A stretch of 64,000 bases of DNA from Microbacterium hydrocarbonoxydans. GTDB taxonomy: Bacteria > Actinomycetota > Actinomycetes > Actinomycetales > Microbacteriaceae. Shown here in pieces: positions 8,552-16,153 of the stretch (position 1 is its first letter; each line of letters starts with the position of its first letter). Location: the NCBI RefSeq assembly GCF_900105205.1, contig NZ_FNSQ01000005.1, positions 1,116,001 through 1,180,000 of the forward strand. The letters run 5' to 3'. Both the position numbers and the translations under genes were made by a program. The notes under the pieces were generated by a model that saw only the letters and a program-made list of their open reading frames with translations, made no database searches and was not told where the DNA came from.

Positions 8552-8844
8552 TGGTGGGCCCTGTGGGGATCGAACCCACAACCCGCGGATTAACCTGCCA
8601 CTTCGACTTTCGCCGCCATCCTCACGGATGTTCGTGGTCTGGACTGTCCCTTCACCATGGCTCTCGCCGTAGGTGCCACCCGTCCAGTCTCTACACCTTC
8701 CGGACATGCGTCCGGCTTGGCTCGGGATTGCCATCTGTCTCCAGGAAGGGTTCCCCGACTTTGAGTGGTGTCATCCCCGGAGTTTCCCCCGGGGCGCTCC
8801 TATTTCGTTGAAGTCCGCTGCTCTGCCAATTGAGCTAAAGGCCC
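8552..8844 (-). tRNA. tRNA-Lys(UUU), interrupted by a group I intron in the anticodon
   Basis: The 5' exon is 8811-8844 (tRNA positions 1-34) and the 3' exon is 8552-8593 (positions 35-76, CCA encoded). Joined, they form a complete 76-nt tRNA: acceptor GGGCCTT/AGGGCCC, D stem GCTC/GAGC, anticodon stem GCGGA/TCCGC, T stem GTGGG/CCCAC. The seven-base loop CTTTTAA has anticodon UUU. The intron falls between positions 34 and 35. Upstream on this strand are a UUCG-capped hairpin (8849-8866) and a TAGGAT -10 candidate (8873-8878). Without recognising the intron, a tRNA finder would miss or truncate this essential gene. Confidence 0.95.
8594..8810 (-). ncRNA. Group I intron (IC3-like) inside tRNA-Lys(UUU)
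   Basis: A 217-nt self-splicing-type intron with no internal ORF. Counting from the intron 5' end, I can pair all core helices. P1 is exon CUU plus C1 with GGAG, giving U-G at the splice site. P2 is 17-22/31-36 with a GAAA-type loop. P3 is 43-48/130-135, P4 is 53-57/85-89, and P6 is 96-101/106-111. P7 is 122-126/165-169. P8 is 136-139/155-158 with an inner GAGA loop. P9 is 174-177/210-213 enclosing GUGA- and GAAA-capped hairpins. The last base is G. The elements GGCAAUCC-GAGCCAAGCC, GUAGAGACU and GGGACAGUCC match cyanobacterial tRNA-Leu introns. Confidence 0.95.
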
Positions 8845-8888
8845 GTGTGTCGGCCCGAAGGCCGACCGTTTCATCCTAGCTTGCGCAA

Positions 8889-8928
8889 AGAAGGAGCCGT
8901 TGACGACGTGTCGTCAACGGCTCCTTCT
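8889..8928 (-). terminator. Terminator-like 18-bp hairpin
   Basis: Arms 8889-8906 and 8911-8928 are perfectly complementary around a four-base loop. It lies downstream of the fasciclin gene on the minus strand, followed by a weak T-rich stretch (TTCTTTG). Confidence 0.7.
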
Positions 8929-8962
8929 CCATCTCGCCGCCCTCCCCCGAGCGGCGAGATGG
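8929..8962. repeat. Second perfect inverted repeat, 12-bp stem
   Basis: CCATCTCGCCGC (8929-8940) is complementary to 8951-8962. It abuts the 8889-8928 hairpin, so the fasciclin transcript would end in two stacked stem-loops. Confidence 0.75.
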
Positions 8963-8995
8963 CTTACCGAGTGTCCGCCTCGGCGTTCCCGTGCC

Positions 8996-9655
8996 TTACT
9001 CGGCCGGGGGCATCAGCACCGAGTCGATGAGGTACACGGTCGCGTTCGCGGTCTGGACTCCGCCGCAGATGATGTTGGCGTCGTTGACCATCAGCTCATC
9101 GCCGCTGCCGGTGACCTCGAGGTCAGCACCCTGGACGGTGGCGTGGGTTCCCACGATGTCCTCGGGCATGACCTGGCCGGGAACCACGTGATACGTCAGG
9201 ATCGAGCTCAGCGTGGCGCTGTCGGTCTTGAGTGCCTCGATGGTGGCGGCGTCGATCTTCGCGAAGGCGTCGTCGACCGGCGCGAAGACCGTGAACTCGT
9301 CGCCGTTGAGCGTGTCGACGAGGTCGACATCCGGGTTCAGCTGACCGCTGACTGCCGCGGTCAGGGTCTTGAGCAGGGGGTTGTTGGACGCGGCGGTCGC
9401 GACCGGGTCGAGAGCCATGCCCTCGACGGATCCTGCGCCGTCCGGCACGGCCTCGGCGTATGCCGCGCAGCCGGGGCCGACGAGGTTCGCTGCCGGGTCC
9501 ATCGTCTCGGGAGCCGTCGTCTCTTCGGACGACTCGGGGGCCGTCGACTCTGCCGGCTCGTCGGTGGTTCCACCCATGGAACATGCGGAGAGCAGGAATG
9601 CGCTCGCCAGCCCGAGGGTGATCGCTGCGGTGACCTTCTTCTTGGTGCTGAACAT
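8996..9655 (-). CDS. Fasciclin-domain lipoprotein (MPT70/MPB83-like)
   Basis: A 219-residue secreted lipoprotein with lipobox LLSAC (Cys25), a Ser/Thr/Glu-rich linker, then one FAS1 domain (about residues 80-217). The domain contains [11 protein letters not shown] and the YHVVPG motif. FAS1 domains mediate adhesion or protein interactions at the cell surface. The gene diverges from sigK-rskA and carries a SigK-like promoter 50-75 bp upstream. That parallels Mycobacterium tuberculosis, where mpt70/mpt83 are SigK targets. A strong AAGGAG site precedes the ATG. Confidence 0.93.
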   Translation of the reverse strand: MFSTKKKVTAAITLGLASAFLLSACSMGGTTDEPAESTAPESSEETTAPETMDPAANLVGPGCAAYAEAVPDGAGSVEGMALDPVATAASNNPLLKTLTAAVSGQLNPDVDLVDTLNGDEFTVFAPVDDAFAKIDAATIEALKTDSATLSSILTYHVVPGQVMPEDIVGTHATVQGADLEVTGSGDELMVNDANIICGGVQTANATVYLIDSVLMPPAE

Positions 9656-9705
9656 CTCAAGCTCCTTCAGAACTCAGCCACGGCCTCTCCGTGGCGTTGA
9701 CAGTC

Positions 9706-9732
9706 GTTCGGAGCCCCCCGGGGATCGGATGG
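9706..9732 (-). promoter_or_regulatory. SigK-like promoter of the fasciclin gene
   Basis: On the minus strand CCATCC (9732-9727) is followed after 16 bp by CGAAC (9710-9706). This resembles the mycobacterial SigK promoter pattern as I recall it (CCATCC, 16-17 bp, CGAA). The transcript would start near 9698. Confidence 0.65.
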
Positions 9733-9767
9733 GAAGAATCGCGAACTTTTTTCGCGGACGCGGATTC

Positions 9768-9795
9768 CAATCCGTTTCAGGGGGTCACAGCGAAC
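9768..9795 (+). promoter_or_regulatory. SigK-like promoter of sigK-rskA
   Basis: CAATCC (9768-9773) is followed after 17 bp by CGAAC (9791-9795) on the plus strand, reading towards sigK. It matches the divergent fasciclin promoter and suggests autoregulation. Confidence 0.6.
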
Positions 9796-9878
9796 AGCTT
9801 TCGACGACGAGCACTTAAGAGGACTCGTTTCCGTCTCTTTCGGGCGGCGGATGCAGGGGAAAGCGTGGTGGATGCGGC

Positions 9879-10478
9879 ATGCTGGTGGAGATGGTCATCG
9901 ATGGAATGGACGTACCGGAAGACGGTACGGCACGTGATGCTGTCGCTGACCTGCTCGTTCGCATCGGCGACGGTGACCAGCGCGCATTCGCGGAGCTGTA
10001 CGACTCGCTCTCCGCCCGCGTCTTCGGCCTCATCCTCCGGGTCCTCGTGAACCGCTCTCAGAGCGAGGAAGTGCTCCAGGAGGTCTTCCTGGAGATCTGG
10101 CAATCCGCTACGCGGTTCGCTCCGAACAAGGGGCAGGGAAGAACCTGGGTGATGACGATCGCGCACCGTCGTGCGGTCGACCGGGTACGGGCATCCCAGT
10201 CCAGTGCGGACCGGGATGTACGGGCCGGATTCAGAGATATCGGAGTCGCACACGACAGTGTCGCGGAGACGGTGGAACTGGGCATCGAGGGCGAGAAGGT
10301 CGTTCACGCGCTCTCAGGCCTTCCCGAGGCACAGCGCGAAGCTCTCGTCCTGGCCTACTACGGCGGATACAGTCAGAACGAAGTCGCGGCGCTCGTCGGA
10401 GCACCGCTGGGGACCATCAAGACACGGATGCGAGACGGACTCTCGCGCCTCAGGACCGCCATGGGGGTGACGGCATGA
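9879..10478 (+). CDS. sigK: ECF RNA polymerase sigma factor, SigK-like
   Basis: A 199-residue ECF sigma factor. Region 2 (FAELYDSLSARVFGLI to TRFAPNKGQGRTWVMTIAHRRAVD) binds core polymerase and the -10. Region 4 (LPEAQREALVLAYYGGYSQNEVAALVGAPLGTIKTR, about residues 145-190) reads the -35. The SigK assignment rests on the adjacent membrane anti-sigma factor and the divergent fasciclin gene, the arrangement known in mycobacteria. ATG 9879 is used; 9891 and 9906 are in-frame alternatives. It overlaps rskA by 4 bp (ATGA). Confidence 0.9.
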   Translation: MLVEMVIDGMDVPEDGTARDAVADLLVRIGDGDQRAFAELYDSLSARVFGLILRVLVNRSQSEEVLQEVFLEIWQSATRFAPNKGQGRTWVMTIAHRRAVDRVRASQSSADRDVRAGFRDIGVAHDSVAETVELGIEGEKVVHALSGLPEAQREALVLAYYGGYSQNEVAALVGAPLGTIKTRMRDGLSRLRTAMGVTA

Positions 10479-11293
10479 ACGAGCAGGAATTCGCAGAACT
10501 GGCAGCAGGCGCGGCACTCGATGCGCTGTCGCCCGACGACCAGCAGCGCTACCACGCTGCTCTCGCAGCGCATCCTGAGTGGCAGGGCATCGCTGACGAG
10601 GATGCCGACAGCGTCGCGTTCCTCGCCGAGGGCACACCGCCCGCCGCTCCGTCGCCCGACATCCGCGCCGCGCTGCTCGCTCGCATCGCCGTGACGCCTC
10701 AGGCTGGCGATGCGACCGTGACCGACACGGTGCCGGATGTCGTTCCCGAGACCGAGACCCCTTCCGCGTCGGATGCCGACACCGGCGCGGTGACGCCCTC
10801 GACGGAAGCGGCGGCCGCAGCCCCGAAGGCTCCGGCCCATCGACTGCGGATCCTGTTCGCGCTCGCCGCATGCCTCGCGCTGCTCGTCGGCGTGGGTGCC
10901 GGCGCCGTCGCGATCAACTCGTACGTGAACCGTCCAGCCAGTGTGGTGGCGCTCGAGGACATCCAGGCTGCCGGCGACGCACAGCAGGCCAGCGTCCCGG
11001 TCGAGGGCGGCGGCACTGCGACTGCGCACTGGTCGGCGTCGCTCGGCAAGTCGGTGCTGGTCACCGACGGCATCCCCGAGCTCTCCGAAGGCGAGACCTA
11101 CGAGCTCTGGTACGTGCGCGGCGAGACCCCGGTCTCCGCTGGTGTCTTCGCGGCGGATGACGGAGAGGCGACAGCCGTCCTCGCGGGCGACATGCAGGTC
11201 GGTGACGTCATCGCCGTGACGATCGAGCAGGACGGCGGATCGCCCTCCGGACTGCCGACGACCGACCCGGTCGTCGCGATCCCGACGGCCTGA
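10475..11293 (+). CDS. rskA: Membrane anti-sigma factor, RskA-like
   Basis: A 272-residue protein with an N-terminal cytoplasmic domain (EFAELAAGAALDALSPDDQQ, the usual anti-sigma start). A Pro/Glu/Thr-rich linker, one transmembrane segment at about residues 127-148 and an extracytoplasmic domain follow. The C-terminal domain has YELWYVRG and VIAVTIEQDGGSPSGLPT, the anti-sigma-K factor signature. It is expected to hold SigK inactive until regulated proteolysis. It is translationally coupled to sigK. Confidence 0.92.
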   Translation: MNEQEFAELAAGAALDALSPDDQQRYHAALAAHPEWQGIADEDADSVAFLAEGTPPAAPSPDIRAALLARIAVTPQAGDATVTDTVPDVVPETETPSASDADTGAVTPSTEAAAAAPKAPAHRLRILFALAACLALLVGVGAGAVAINSYVNRPASVVALEDIQAAGDAQQASVPVEGGGTATAHWSASLGKSVLVTDGIPELSEGETYELWYVRGETPVSAGVFAADDGEATAVLAGDMQVGDVIAVTIEQDGGSPSGLPTTDPVVAIPTA

Positions 11294-11321
11294 CGCCTCG
11301 GATCGCGCGTACCCTGGACTG

Positions 11322-11951
11322 ATGCCTGAGCAGTTCTCCCGTCCCGTGCGTCGTCCCACGAGTGCCTTCGACAACATCGTCGGCAGTCATGACCCGGCGG
11401 AGGAGTCGCGGATCGCGCATGCGACCGCATCCGCTCTGCTGACCAGGGTGCGCGCGGACCAGAGCGGCGTGAGCGCCGATCGTCTCGTCGCGTTCACCGA
11501 CGAGCACGGCATCGACGAGATCGCGGAGCTGTGGTCGAAGTCGCCGTCGCGTACGCTGCCGGGCGCGCTGTGGCGGCTGTATCTCCTGCAGCTCGCGATC
11601 CACGGCGACCCGCACACCGCCGCCCTGCTCTACGAGCGCGGGAGGGTGGAGCTGCCTTCGGTGGATGCCGCGATCGCCGGTGCGCCCGTGCCCGCGAACC
11701 CCGACGAGCTCGTGGCACTCATCGACGCGATCCTACGCGGAGCGTTCCGGGGCGATTTCGCTGTGGCCCTCGACCGGGCTGCGGCGTTCTGCCGGGTCCA
11801 GGCCTCCGGAGCCACCCACACGGCGGACGACTATGAGCCGACCGAGCCCTCTCGCGCCACGGAGCTCACGACCCGGGCGCTCCGGTTGAGCAGCTACGCC
11901 CAGGACCTGTCGGCCTCGGCCGTGCTCTGGCGTATGGACGCGCTGTCCTGA
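11322..11951 (+). CDS. Conserved actinobacterial protein of unknown function
   Basis: A 209-residue, Ala/Arg-rich soluble protein, predicted mostly helical, with no transmembrane segment. I recognise no catalytic motif. Similar proteins are sometimes labelled as RNA polymerase beta subunits in databases, which the sequence does not support. TACCCT at 11310-11315, 6 bp before the ATG, indicates an independent leaderless promoter, so the gene is probably not part of the sigK-rskA operon. Confidence 0.75.
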   Translation: MPEQFSRPVRRPTSAFDNIVGSHDPAEESRIAHATASALLTRVRADQSGVSADRLVAFTDEHGIDEIAELWSKSPSRTLPGALWRLYLLQLAIHGDPHTAALLYERGRVELPSVDAAIAGAPVPANPDELVALIDAILRGAFRGDFAVALDRAAAFCRVQASGATHTADDYEPTEPSRATELTTRALRLSSYAQDLSASAVLWRMDALS

Positions 11952-11997
11952 CGGGGCCCGGCGGACCGGTGCTGGTCGGCGATTCGCCCCGGACATG

Positions 11998-12080
11998 AAA
12001 AGACCGGGCCGCAAGAACGCCTCTCGGCGGAAGGCCGCTCGCAGCGGCAATATTTGGAGCCCGGGGTTATGCGGCCCGGC
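11998..12080 (-). ncRNA. Candidate structured small RNA (~83 nt)
   Basis: On the minus strand a 10-bp outer stem joins 12071-12080 to 12003-12012, with one G-U pair. Inside are a GCCGCT/AGCGGC hairpin and a CGCC/GGCG hairpin. The 3' arm runs into TCTTTT, terminator-like. A TACACT -10 candidate lies at 12087-12092, but no -35 is evident. I matched it by eye to no known family (SRP, 6C and THF motifs are absent). It could instead be only the 3' terminator structure of a neighbouring gene. Confidence 0.45.
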
Positions 12081-12136
12081 CATTCCAGTGTAACAAGATC
12101 ACCGCGTACCTATTCCCGGCCCCCTAGGCTCGGAGC

Positions 12137-13021
12137 ATGACCCGGCGCTTCGCACTGATGATCGATCCCGCGGCTGCAGACGATAGTCGCTCCGACTTCG
12201 CCGACACCTTCACGCTGGTGGATGCTGCGGCCCCCGCGCTGAGCGTCGGCGAGCTGAGCACGCAGCGCGGAGACGGAGTCTTCGAGTCGATCGGGGTGGT
12301 AGACGGCCACGCACAGGAGGTCGTGCCTCACCTCGAGCGGCTCGCGCACTCGGCGCAGCTGTGCGACCTGCCGATCCCGCATCAGACCCAGTGGCGGCAG
12401 GCCGTCGAGCGCGCGGCCGCGCACTGCGAGGAGGGCGAGTACGTCATCAAGCTCATCCTCAGTCGTGGGGTCGAGCACGGTCCGACGCCGACCGCGTGGG
12501 TGACGGCGGCTCCGGCATCCGATTTCTCCACCGTCCGTGAGCAGGGGATCCGCGTGGTGACTCTCGACCGCGGATACGACCTCGACATCGCCGAGCGGGC
12601 GCCGTGGCTGCTGCTGGGCGCGAAGACGCTGTCGTATGCGGTGAACATGGCCGCCCTGCGCGAGGCGCACCGACGCGGGGCGGACGACGCGATCTTCCTT
12701 TCCCGCGACGGCTTCGTGCTGGAGGCGCCGACCGCCTCCCTGATTCTGCGGGTCGGCGACCGCTTCGTGACGCCGGAGCCGAATGGCGGCATCCTGCACG
12801 GGACGACCCAGCTCAGCGTCTACGAACACCTCGCCGGGCGGGGCTTCGCGGTGGAGTACGGGCGGATCCCGGCATCCGATCTGCCTCGAGCGGATGCCGC
12901 GTGGCTGGTCTCGAGCGTGCGTCTCGCCGCCGCGATCACCGCCGTCGACGGTGCGGACCTGCCCGTCGATCGCGCCCTCACCGCCGAGCTGAACGAGTAC
13001 CTCCTCTCGCCGCGCGACTGA
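12137..13021 (+). CDS. pabC: Aminodeoxychorismate lyase / class IV aminotransferase
   Basis: A 294-residue PLP enzyme of fold type IV. The Schiff-base lysine is K163 in GAKTLSYAVN, and FVLEAPTAS carries the conserved glutamate. 4-amino-4-deoxychorismate lyase, which makes p-aminobenzoate for folate, is the most likely role; a branched-chain or D-amino acid aminotransferase is the alternative. TAGGCT (12125-12130) ends 6 bp before the ATG, so the mRNA should be leaderless. No other folate gene is adjacent. Confidence 0.85.
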   Translation: MTRRFALMIDPAAADDSRSDFADTFTLVDAAAPALSVGELSTQRGDGVFESIGVVDGHAQEVVPHLERLAHSAQLCDLPIPHQTQWRQAVERAAAHCEEGEYVIKLILSRGVEHGPTPTAWVTAAPASDFSTVREQGIRVVTLDRGYDLDIAERAPWLLLGAKTLSYAVNMAALREAHRRGADDAIFLSRDGFVLEAPTASLILRVGDRFVTPEPNGGILHGTTQLSVYEHLAGRGFAVEYGRIPASDLPRADAAWLVSSVRLAAAITAVDGADLPVDRALTAELNEYLLSPRD

Positions 13022-13124
13022 TCGCGTCGCTGCGTTCCCCGGAAAACAGAGACGACGGTGCCCCGCACCGGCGCGTCGTGCTCTGGCACGCCGTGGCGGG
13101 TGTCGAGGGTCTCCGAACTCCCAC

Positions 13125-13964
13125 TCAGTCGCGTAGGTCGTGCGCGAGCGCACCCACGATCGCTTCGACCACCATCTCCCAGTCGCGCACGATCATCGCG
13201 TACGTGAATCGCAGCGTCTGGTAGCCCTGAGCTGCTGCAACCGCATCGCGCTGCAGGTCCTTCGCTCGCATGTCGTCTCCGTCATGGTTCGCGCGTCCGT
13301 CGGCCTCCACGATGAGGCGCGCGCCGATGACGAAGTCGACCTCTCCCACCCCGGCGATGTGGACCTGCGTCCGCACGTCGATGCCGAGCCTGTGCAGGCG
13401 GAGACGGATGAGGGACTCCAACCCGCTGTCGGCGTCGGCCCTGGCGAAGGCGACGAGCCACCTCAGCTGTACGGGGAGATGCCGCGTGAGCCAGAGGATG
13501 TCACGGGCCCGGAGCAGGGACTTCCGCAGGGCCGACTCGAGAGCGGCGAAGAAGGTGTCCTCATCTGCGCACTGCGCGATCTGCAGGAGGACGTTCGCGA
13601 TCGGCGGCAGCACGCCGACGCTGACCGTTCCGGCGTCCCAATGGATACGGCAACTCGTGCACGATCCGCGATGAGTCCCCGCTGCGCCCATCCAGACATG
13701 AGCGGTTTTCGGCGCGCGGAGGATCCACAAGCCGTATAGGACGCCGGCGGCGCAGCATCCGATCGTGCCGCCGTGCTCAGCCGCGTGGACCAGATCCGGT
13801 GACGCGTCAGGAAGGGCATACACGCCTTGGCGTGGCCGGATGATCGCGCCTGCACGCACCGCTCGTGCGAGCTCGGAGTCTGTCACGCCCAGCCGCATCA
13901 GTTCTCTGGTGCGGGCCATGCGGCCCACACTGCGCAGCGCCACATCCGCTCGTCTGAAGGACAT
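13125..13964 (-). CDS. DUF559 domain protein with AbiEi-like N-terminal winged helix
   Basis: The N-terminal part (RADVALRSVGRMARTRELMRL to RPRQGVYAL) resembles the AbiEi-antitoxin-type winged helix. The C-terminal ~100 residues resemble DUF559/Vsr-like PD-(D/E)XK folds: GLESLIRLRLHRLG, then VGEVDFVIGARLIVEADG. Such two-part proteins are common in Microbacteriaceae. No toxin partner is adjacent, so a toxin-antitoxin role is not supported. The start at 13964 is one choice; ATG 13919 is also plausible. Confidence 0.75.
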   Translation of the reverse strand: MSFRRADVALRSVGRMARTRELMRLGVTDSELARAVRAGAIIRPRQGVYALPDASPDLVHAAEHGGTIGCCAAGVLYGLWILRAPKTAHVWMGAAGTHRGSCTSCRIHWDAGTVSVGVLPPIANVLLQIAQCADEDTFFAALESALRKSLLRARDILWLTRHLPVQLRWLVAFARADADSGLESLIRLRLHRLGIDVRTQVHIAGVGEVDFVIGARLIVEADGRANHDGDDMRAKDLQRDAVAAAQGYQTLRFTYAMIVRDWEMVVEAIVGALAHDLRD

Positions 13965-14077
13965 CCACCGATGATCGTCTGTGCAGCTCCTGGCCGATGC
14001 GGCCACAGGCCGGTCTGACCACGACCTGTGTTGAACTTCACGAGCAGCCCCGCCGTGTAGTCGCAGTCATGAACGTG

Positions 14078-14154
14078 AAAACCCAGACGATCGGATGCCG
14101 CGTCGCGTGTCGAGAAGACGACACGCGGCGTGGGGCACCGATGGTCTGGGTTTT
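14078..14154. repeat. Long imperfect inverted repeat, probable bidirectional terminator
   Basis: AAAACCCAGAC (14078-14088) pairs with 14144-14154. An inner CGCGTGTCG (14104-14112) pairs with 14119-14127 around a six-base loop. The ends read A-run to T-run on both strands. It lies downstream of pstB. Confidence 0.65.
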
Positions 14155-14156
14155 CC

Positions 14157-14233
14157 AAGAGGGGAGAGGGGGAGAGGGGGAGAGGGAAGGGGGAGGGGGA
14201 GAGGGGGAGAGGGAAGGGAGGGGGGAAGGGGGG
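14157..14233 (+). repeat. 77-nt uninterrupted purine tract with 24-bp direct repeat
   Basis: Only A and G occur from 14157 to 14233, in runs of 3-6 G separated by A, AGA or AA. A 24-bp block is present exactly twice (14168-14191 and 14195-14218). It ends 7 bp from the pstB stop, so the pst mRNA would carry a 77-nt C-rich pyrimidine tract. Confidence 0.9.
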
Positions 14234-14240
14234 CGGATGC

Positions 14241-15020
14241 TCAGCCGAAGCGGCCGGAGACGTAGTCCTCGGTCGCCTGCACCGACGGCGTGGTGAACAT
14301 CGTGCGGGTGTCGTCGTACTCGATGAGCTTGCCCGGCTTGCCGGTGCCCGCGATGTTGAAGAAGGCGGTCTTGTCGGAGACGCGGCTCGCCTGCTGCATG
14401 TTGTGCGTCACGATGACGACCGTGTACTGGGTCTTGATCTCGGCGATGAGCTCCTCGATCGCGAAGGTCGAGATCGGGTCGAGCGCCGAGCACGGCTCGT
14501 CCATCAGGATCACGTCGGGGGAGACGGCGATCGCCCTGGCGATGCACAGGCGCTGCTGCTGTCCACCCGAGAGGCCGGAACCCGGACGGTCGAGGCGGTC
14601 CTTGACCTCGTTCCACAGGTTCGCGCCGCGCAGCGACTTCTCGACCAGGGCGTCCTGGTCGCTCTTCGCCATGCGCGTGTTGTTGAGCTTGACTCCTGCG
14701 AGCACGTTCTCCTTGATCGACATCGTCGGGAACGGGTTGGGGCGCTGGAACACCATGCCCACCTGTCGGCGCACGAGCACCGGGTCGACGCCGGCGCCGT
14801 AGAGGTTCTTGCCATCGATCAGCACCTCGCCCTCGACGCGCGCGCCGGGGATGACCTCGTGCATGCGGTTCAGGGTGCGCAGGAACGTGGACTTGCCGCA
14901 TCCGGACGGGCCGATGAAGGCCGTGACGGTGTTGGGCTTGATGTCGATGCTGACGCCTTCGACGGCGAGGAAGTCGCTGTAGTAGACGTTGAGGTCGTTG
15001 ACTTCGATGCTCTTGGACAC
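14241..15020 (-). CDS. pstB: Phosphate ABC transporter ATP-binding protein
   Basis: ATPase of the high-affinity phosphate importer, working with PstA and PstC. The 259-residue protein has Walker [10 protein letters not shown] at 37-45, the PstB-typical [14 protein letters not shown], the ABC signature LSGGQQQR at 150-157, Walker B ILMDEP and the switch histidine in VTHNMQQA. It is the last gene of the pstSCAB operon and starts 34 bp after pstA ends. Its stop is followed within 7 bp by an unusual polypyrimidine tract. Confidence 0.97.
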   Translation of the reverse strand: MSKSIEVNDLNVYYSDFLAVEGVSIDIKPNTVTAFIGPSGCGKSTFLRTLNRMHEVIPGARVEGEVLIDGKNLYGAGVDPVLVRRQVGMVFQRPNPFPTMSIKENVLAGVKLNNTRMAKSDQDALVEKSLRGANLWNEVKDRLDRPGSGLSGGQQQRLCIARAIAVSPDVILMDEPCSALDPISTFAIEELIAEIKTQYTVVIVTHNMQQASRVSDKTAFFNIAGTGKPGKLIEYDDTRTMFTTPSVQATEDYVSGRFG

Positions 15021-15054
15021 GAGAGGGATCCTTTGTTTCAGTCGGGAGTAAGGC

Positions 15055-16152
15055 TCAGCGGCCGTTGATCTTGGGGGCGAACACCTTGGCGATGATCCTG
15101 GCGAGCAGGTTCAGCGCCATCACGATGACGATGAGGGTGAGGGCTGCGGCCCAGGCCCGCTCGAGGTAGGCGTCGACGGGGATGCCGGGGTACTTGGCCT
15201 GCATGTACGAGAACACCGGCAATGTCGCCATCTGTCCGCTGAACATGTTCAGGTTCATCCCCTGCACGATGCCGACGGTCAGCAGCAGCGGCGCGGTCTC
15301 TCCGATCACTCGGGAGATCGCCAGCATGATGCTGGTCAGGATGCCGGCGATCGCGGTGGGCAGCACGACCTTGATGATCGTCAGCCACTTCGGCACGCCG
15401 AGTGCGTAGGCGGCCTCGCGGAGCTCGTTCGGCACGATGCGCAGGAGCTCCTCCGAGCCGCGCACGACGACCGGGATCATCAGCACCGAGAGGGCGAGCG
15501 AGCCCATGACACCCATTCGTGTACCCGGCCCGACGATGATCGAGAAGACCGAGTAGATGAACAGACCGGCGACGATCGATGGGATGCCGGTCATGACGTC
15601 GACGAGGAAGGTGATGCCGCGGGCGAGCCTGCGGCCTTCGCCGTACTCGACGAGGTAGATGGAGGTCATCAGACCGATCGGCACCGAGATAATCGTCGCG
15701 CCGAGCGTGATCAGGAGTGTGCCGTAGATGGCGTGGATCGCGCCGCCGCCCTCGCCCACGATGTTGCGCATCGAGAAGCTGAAGAACTCTCCGTCGAACC
15801 GCATGAGGCCGTTGATGACCACGGTGTACAGGAGGGAGATGAGGGGGAGGAGCGCGACGACGAAGGCGCCGGACACGAGGGCGGTCATGAGCCGGTCGAT
15901 CGCGTGGCGGCGGCTCTCGACCACCGACGAGATGACGAAGATCAGCACCATGTACAGCACGAGGCCGACGACGAGCGCGAGCGCGATGTTGAAGTCGGCG
16001 GGGTCGTTGCCCGCGTTGACGAACGCGAAGATCGTGGCCGACACCGCGAAGGCACCCAGCAGGAGCGCCCACGGCGCCCACTTGGGCAGGTGGCCGGCCG
16101 AGGTGATGTGCGTCGGCGTCGCGACGGGCGAGGGAGTGAGTGTGGCGGTCAT
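15055..16152 (-). CDS. pstA: Phosphate ABC transporter permease
   Basis: Inner-membrane permease subunit of the Pst phosphate importer. The 365-residue protein has about six transmembrane helices after a ~45-residue cytoplasmic N-terminus. The conserved permease loop appears as [27 protein letters not shown] 16152 sits 1 bp after the pstC stop, so the two are translationally coupled. It pairs with PstC to form the channel. Confidence 0.95.
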   Translation of the reverse strand: MTATLTPSPVATPTHITSAGHLPKWAPWALLLGAFAVSATIFAFVNAGNDPADFNIALALVVGLVLYMVLIFVISSVVESRRHAIDRLMTALVSGAFVVALLPLISLLYTVVINGLMRFDGEFFSFSMRNIVGEGGGAIHAIYGTLLITLGATIISVPIGLMTSIYLVEYGEGRRLARGITFLVDVMTGIPSIVAGLFIYSVFSIIVGPGTRMGVMGSLALSVLMIPVVVRGSEELLRIVPNELREAAYALGVPKWLTIIKVVLPTAIAGILTSIMLAISRVIGETAPLLLTVGIVQGMNLNMFSGQMATLPVFSYMQAKYPGIPVDAYLERAWAAALTLIVIVMALNLLARIIAKVFAPKINGR

Positions 16153-16153
16153 G

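Noticed and set aside
8471..8734. N-terminal extension of the HNH-type protein through the tRNA-Lys intron
   Set aside because: The extension translates tRNA and intron sequence; ATG 8470 has a proper ribosome site and the domain begins there.
11998..12080. SRP (4.5S) RNA
   Set aside because: The invariant GGUCAGG and GGAAGGxAGCAGCC motifs of SRP RNA are absent.
13125..13964. A type IV toxin-antitoxin system
   Set aside because: The protein has an AbiEi-like N-terminus but no AbiEii-like partner nearby and carries a DUF559-type domain instead.
14130..14240. A Gly/Arg/Glu-repeat protein encoded by the purine tract
   Set aside because: The frame has no domain and arises from the A/G-only sequence; no start with a convincing ribosome site was seen.
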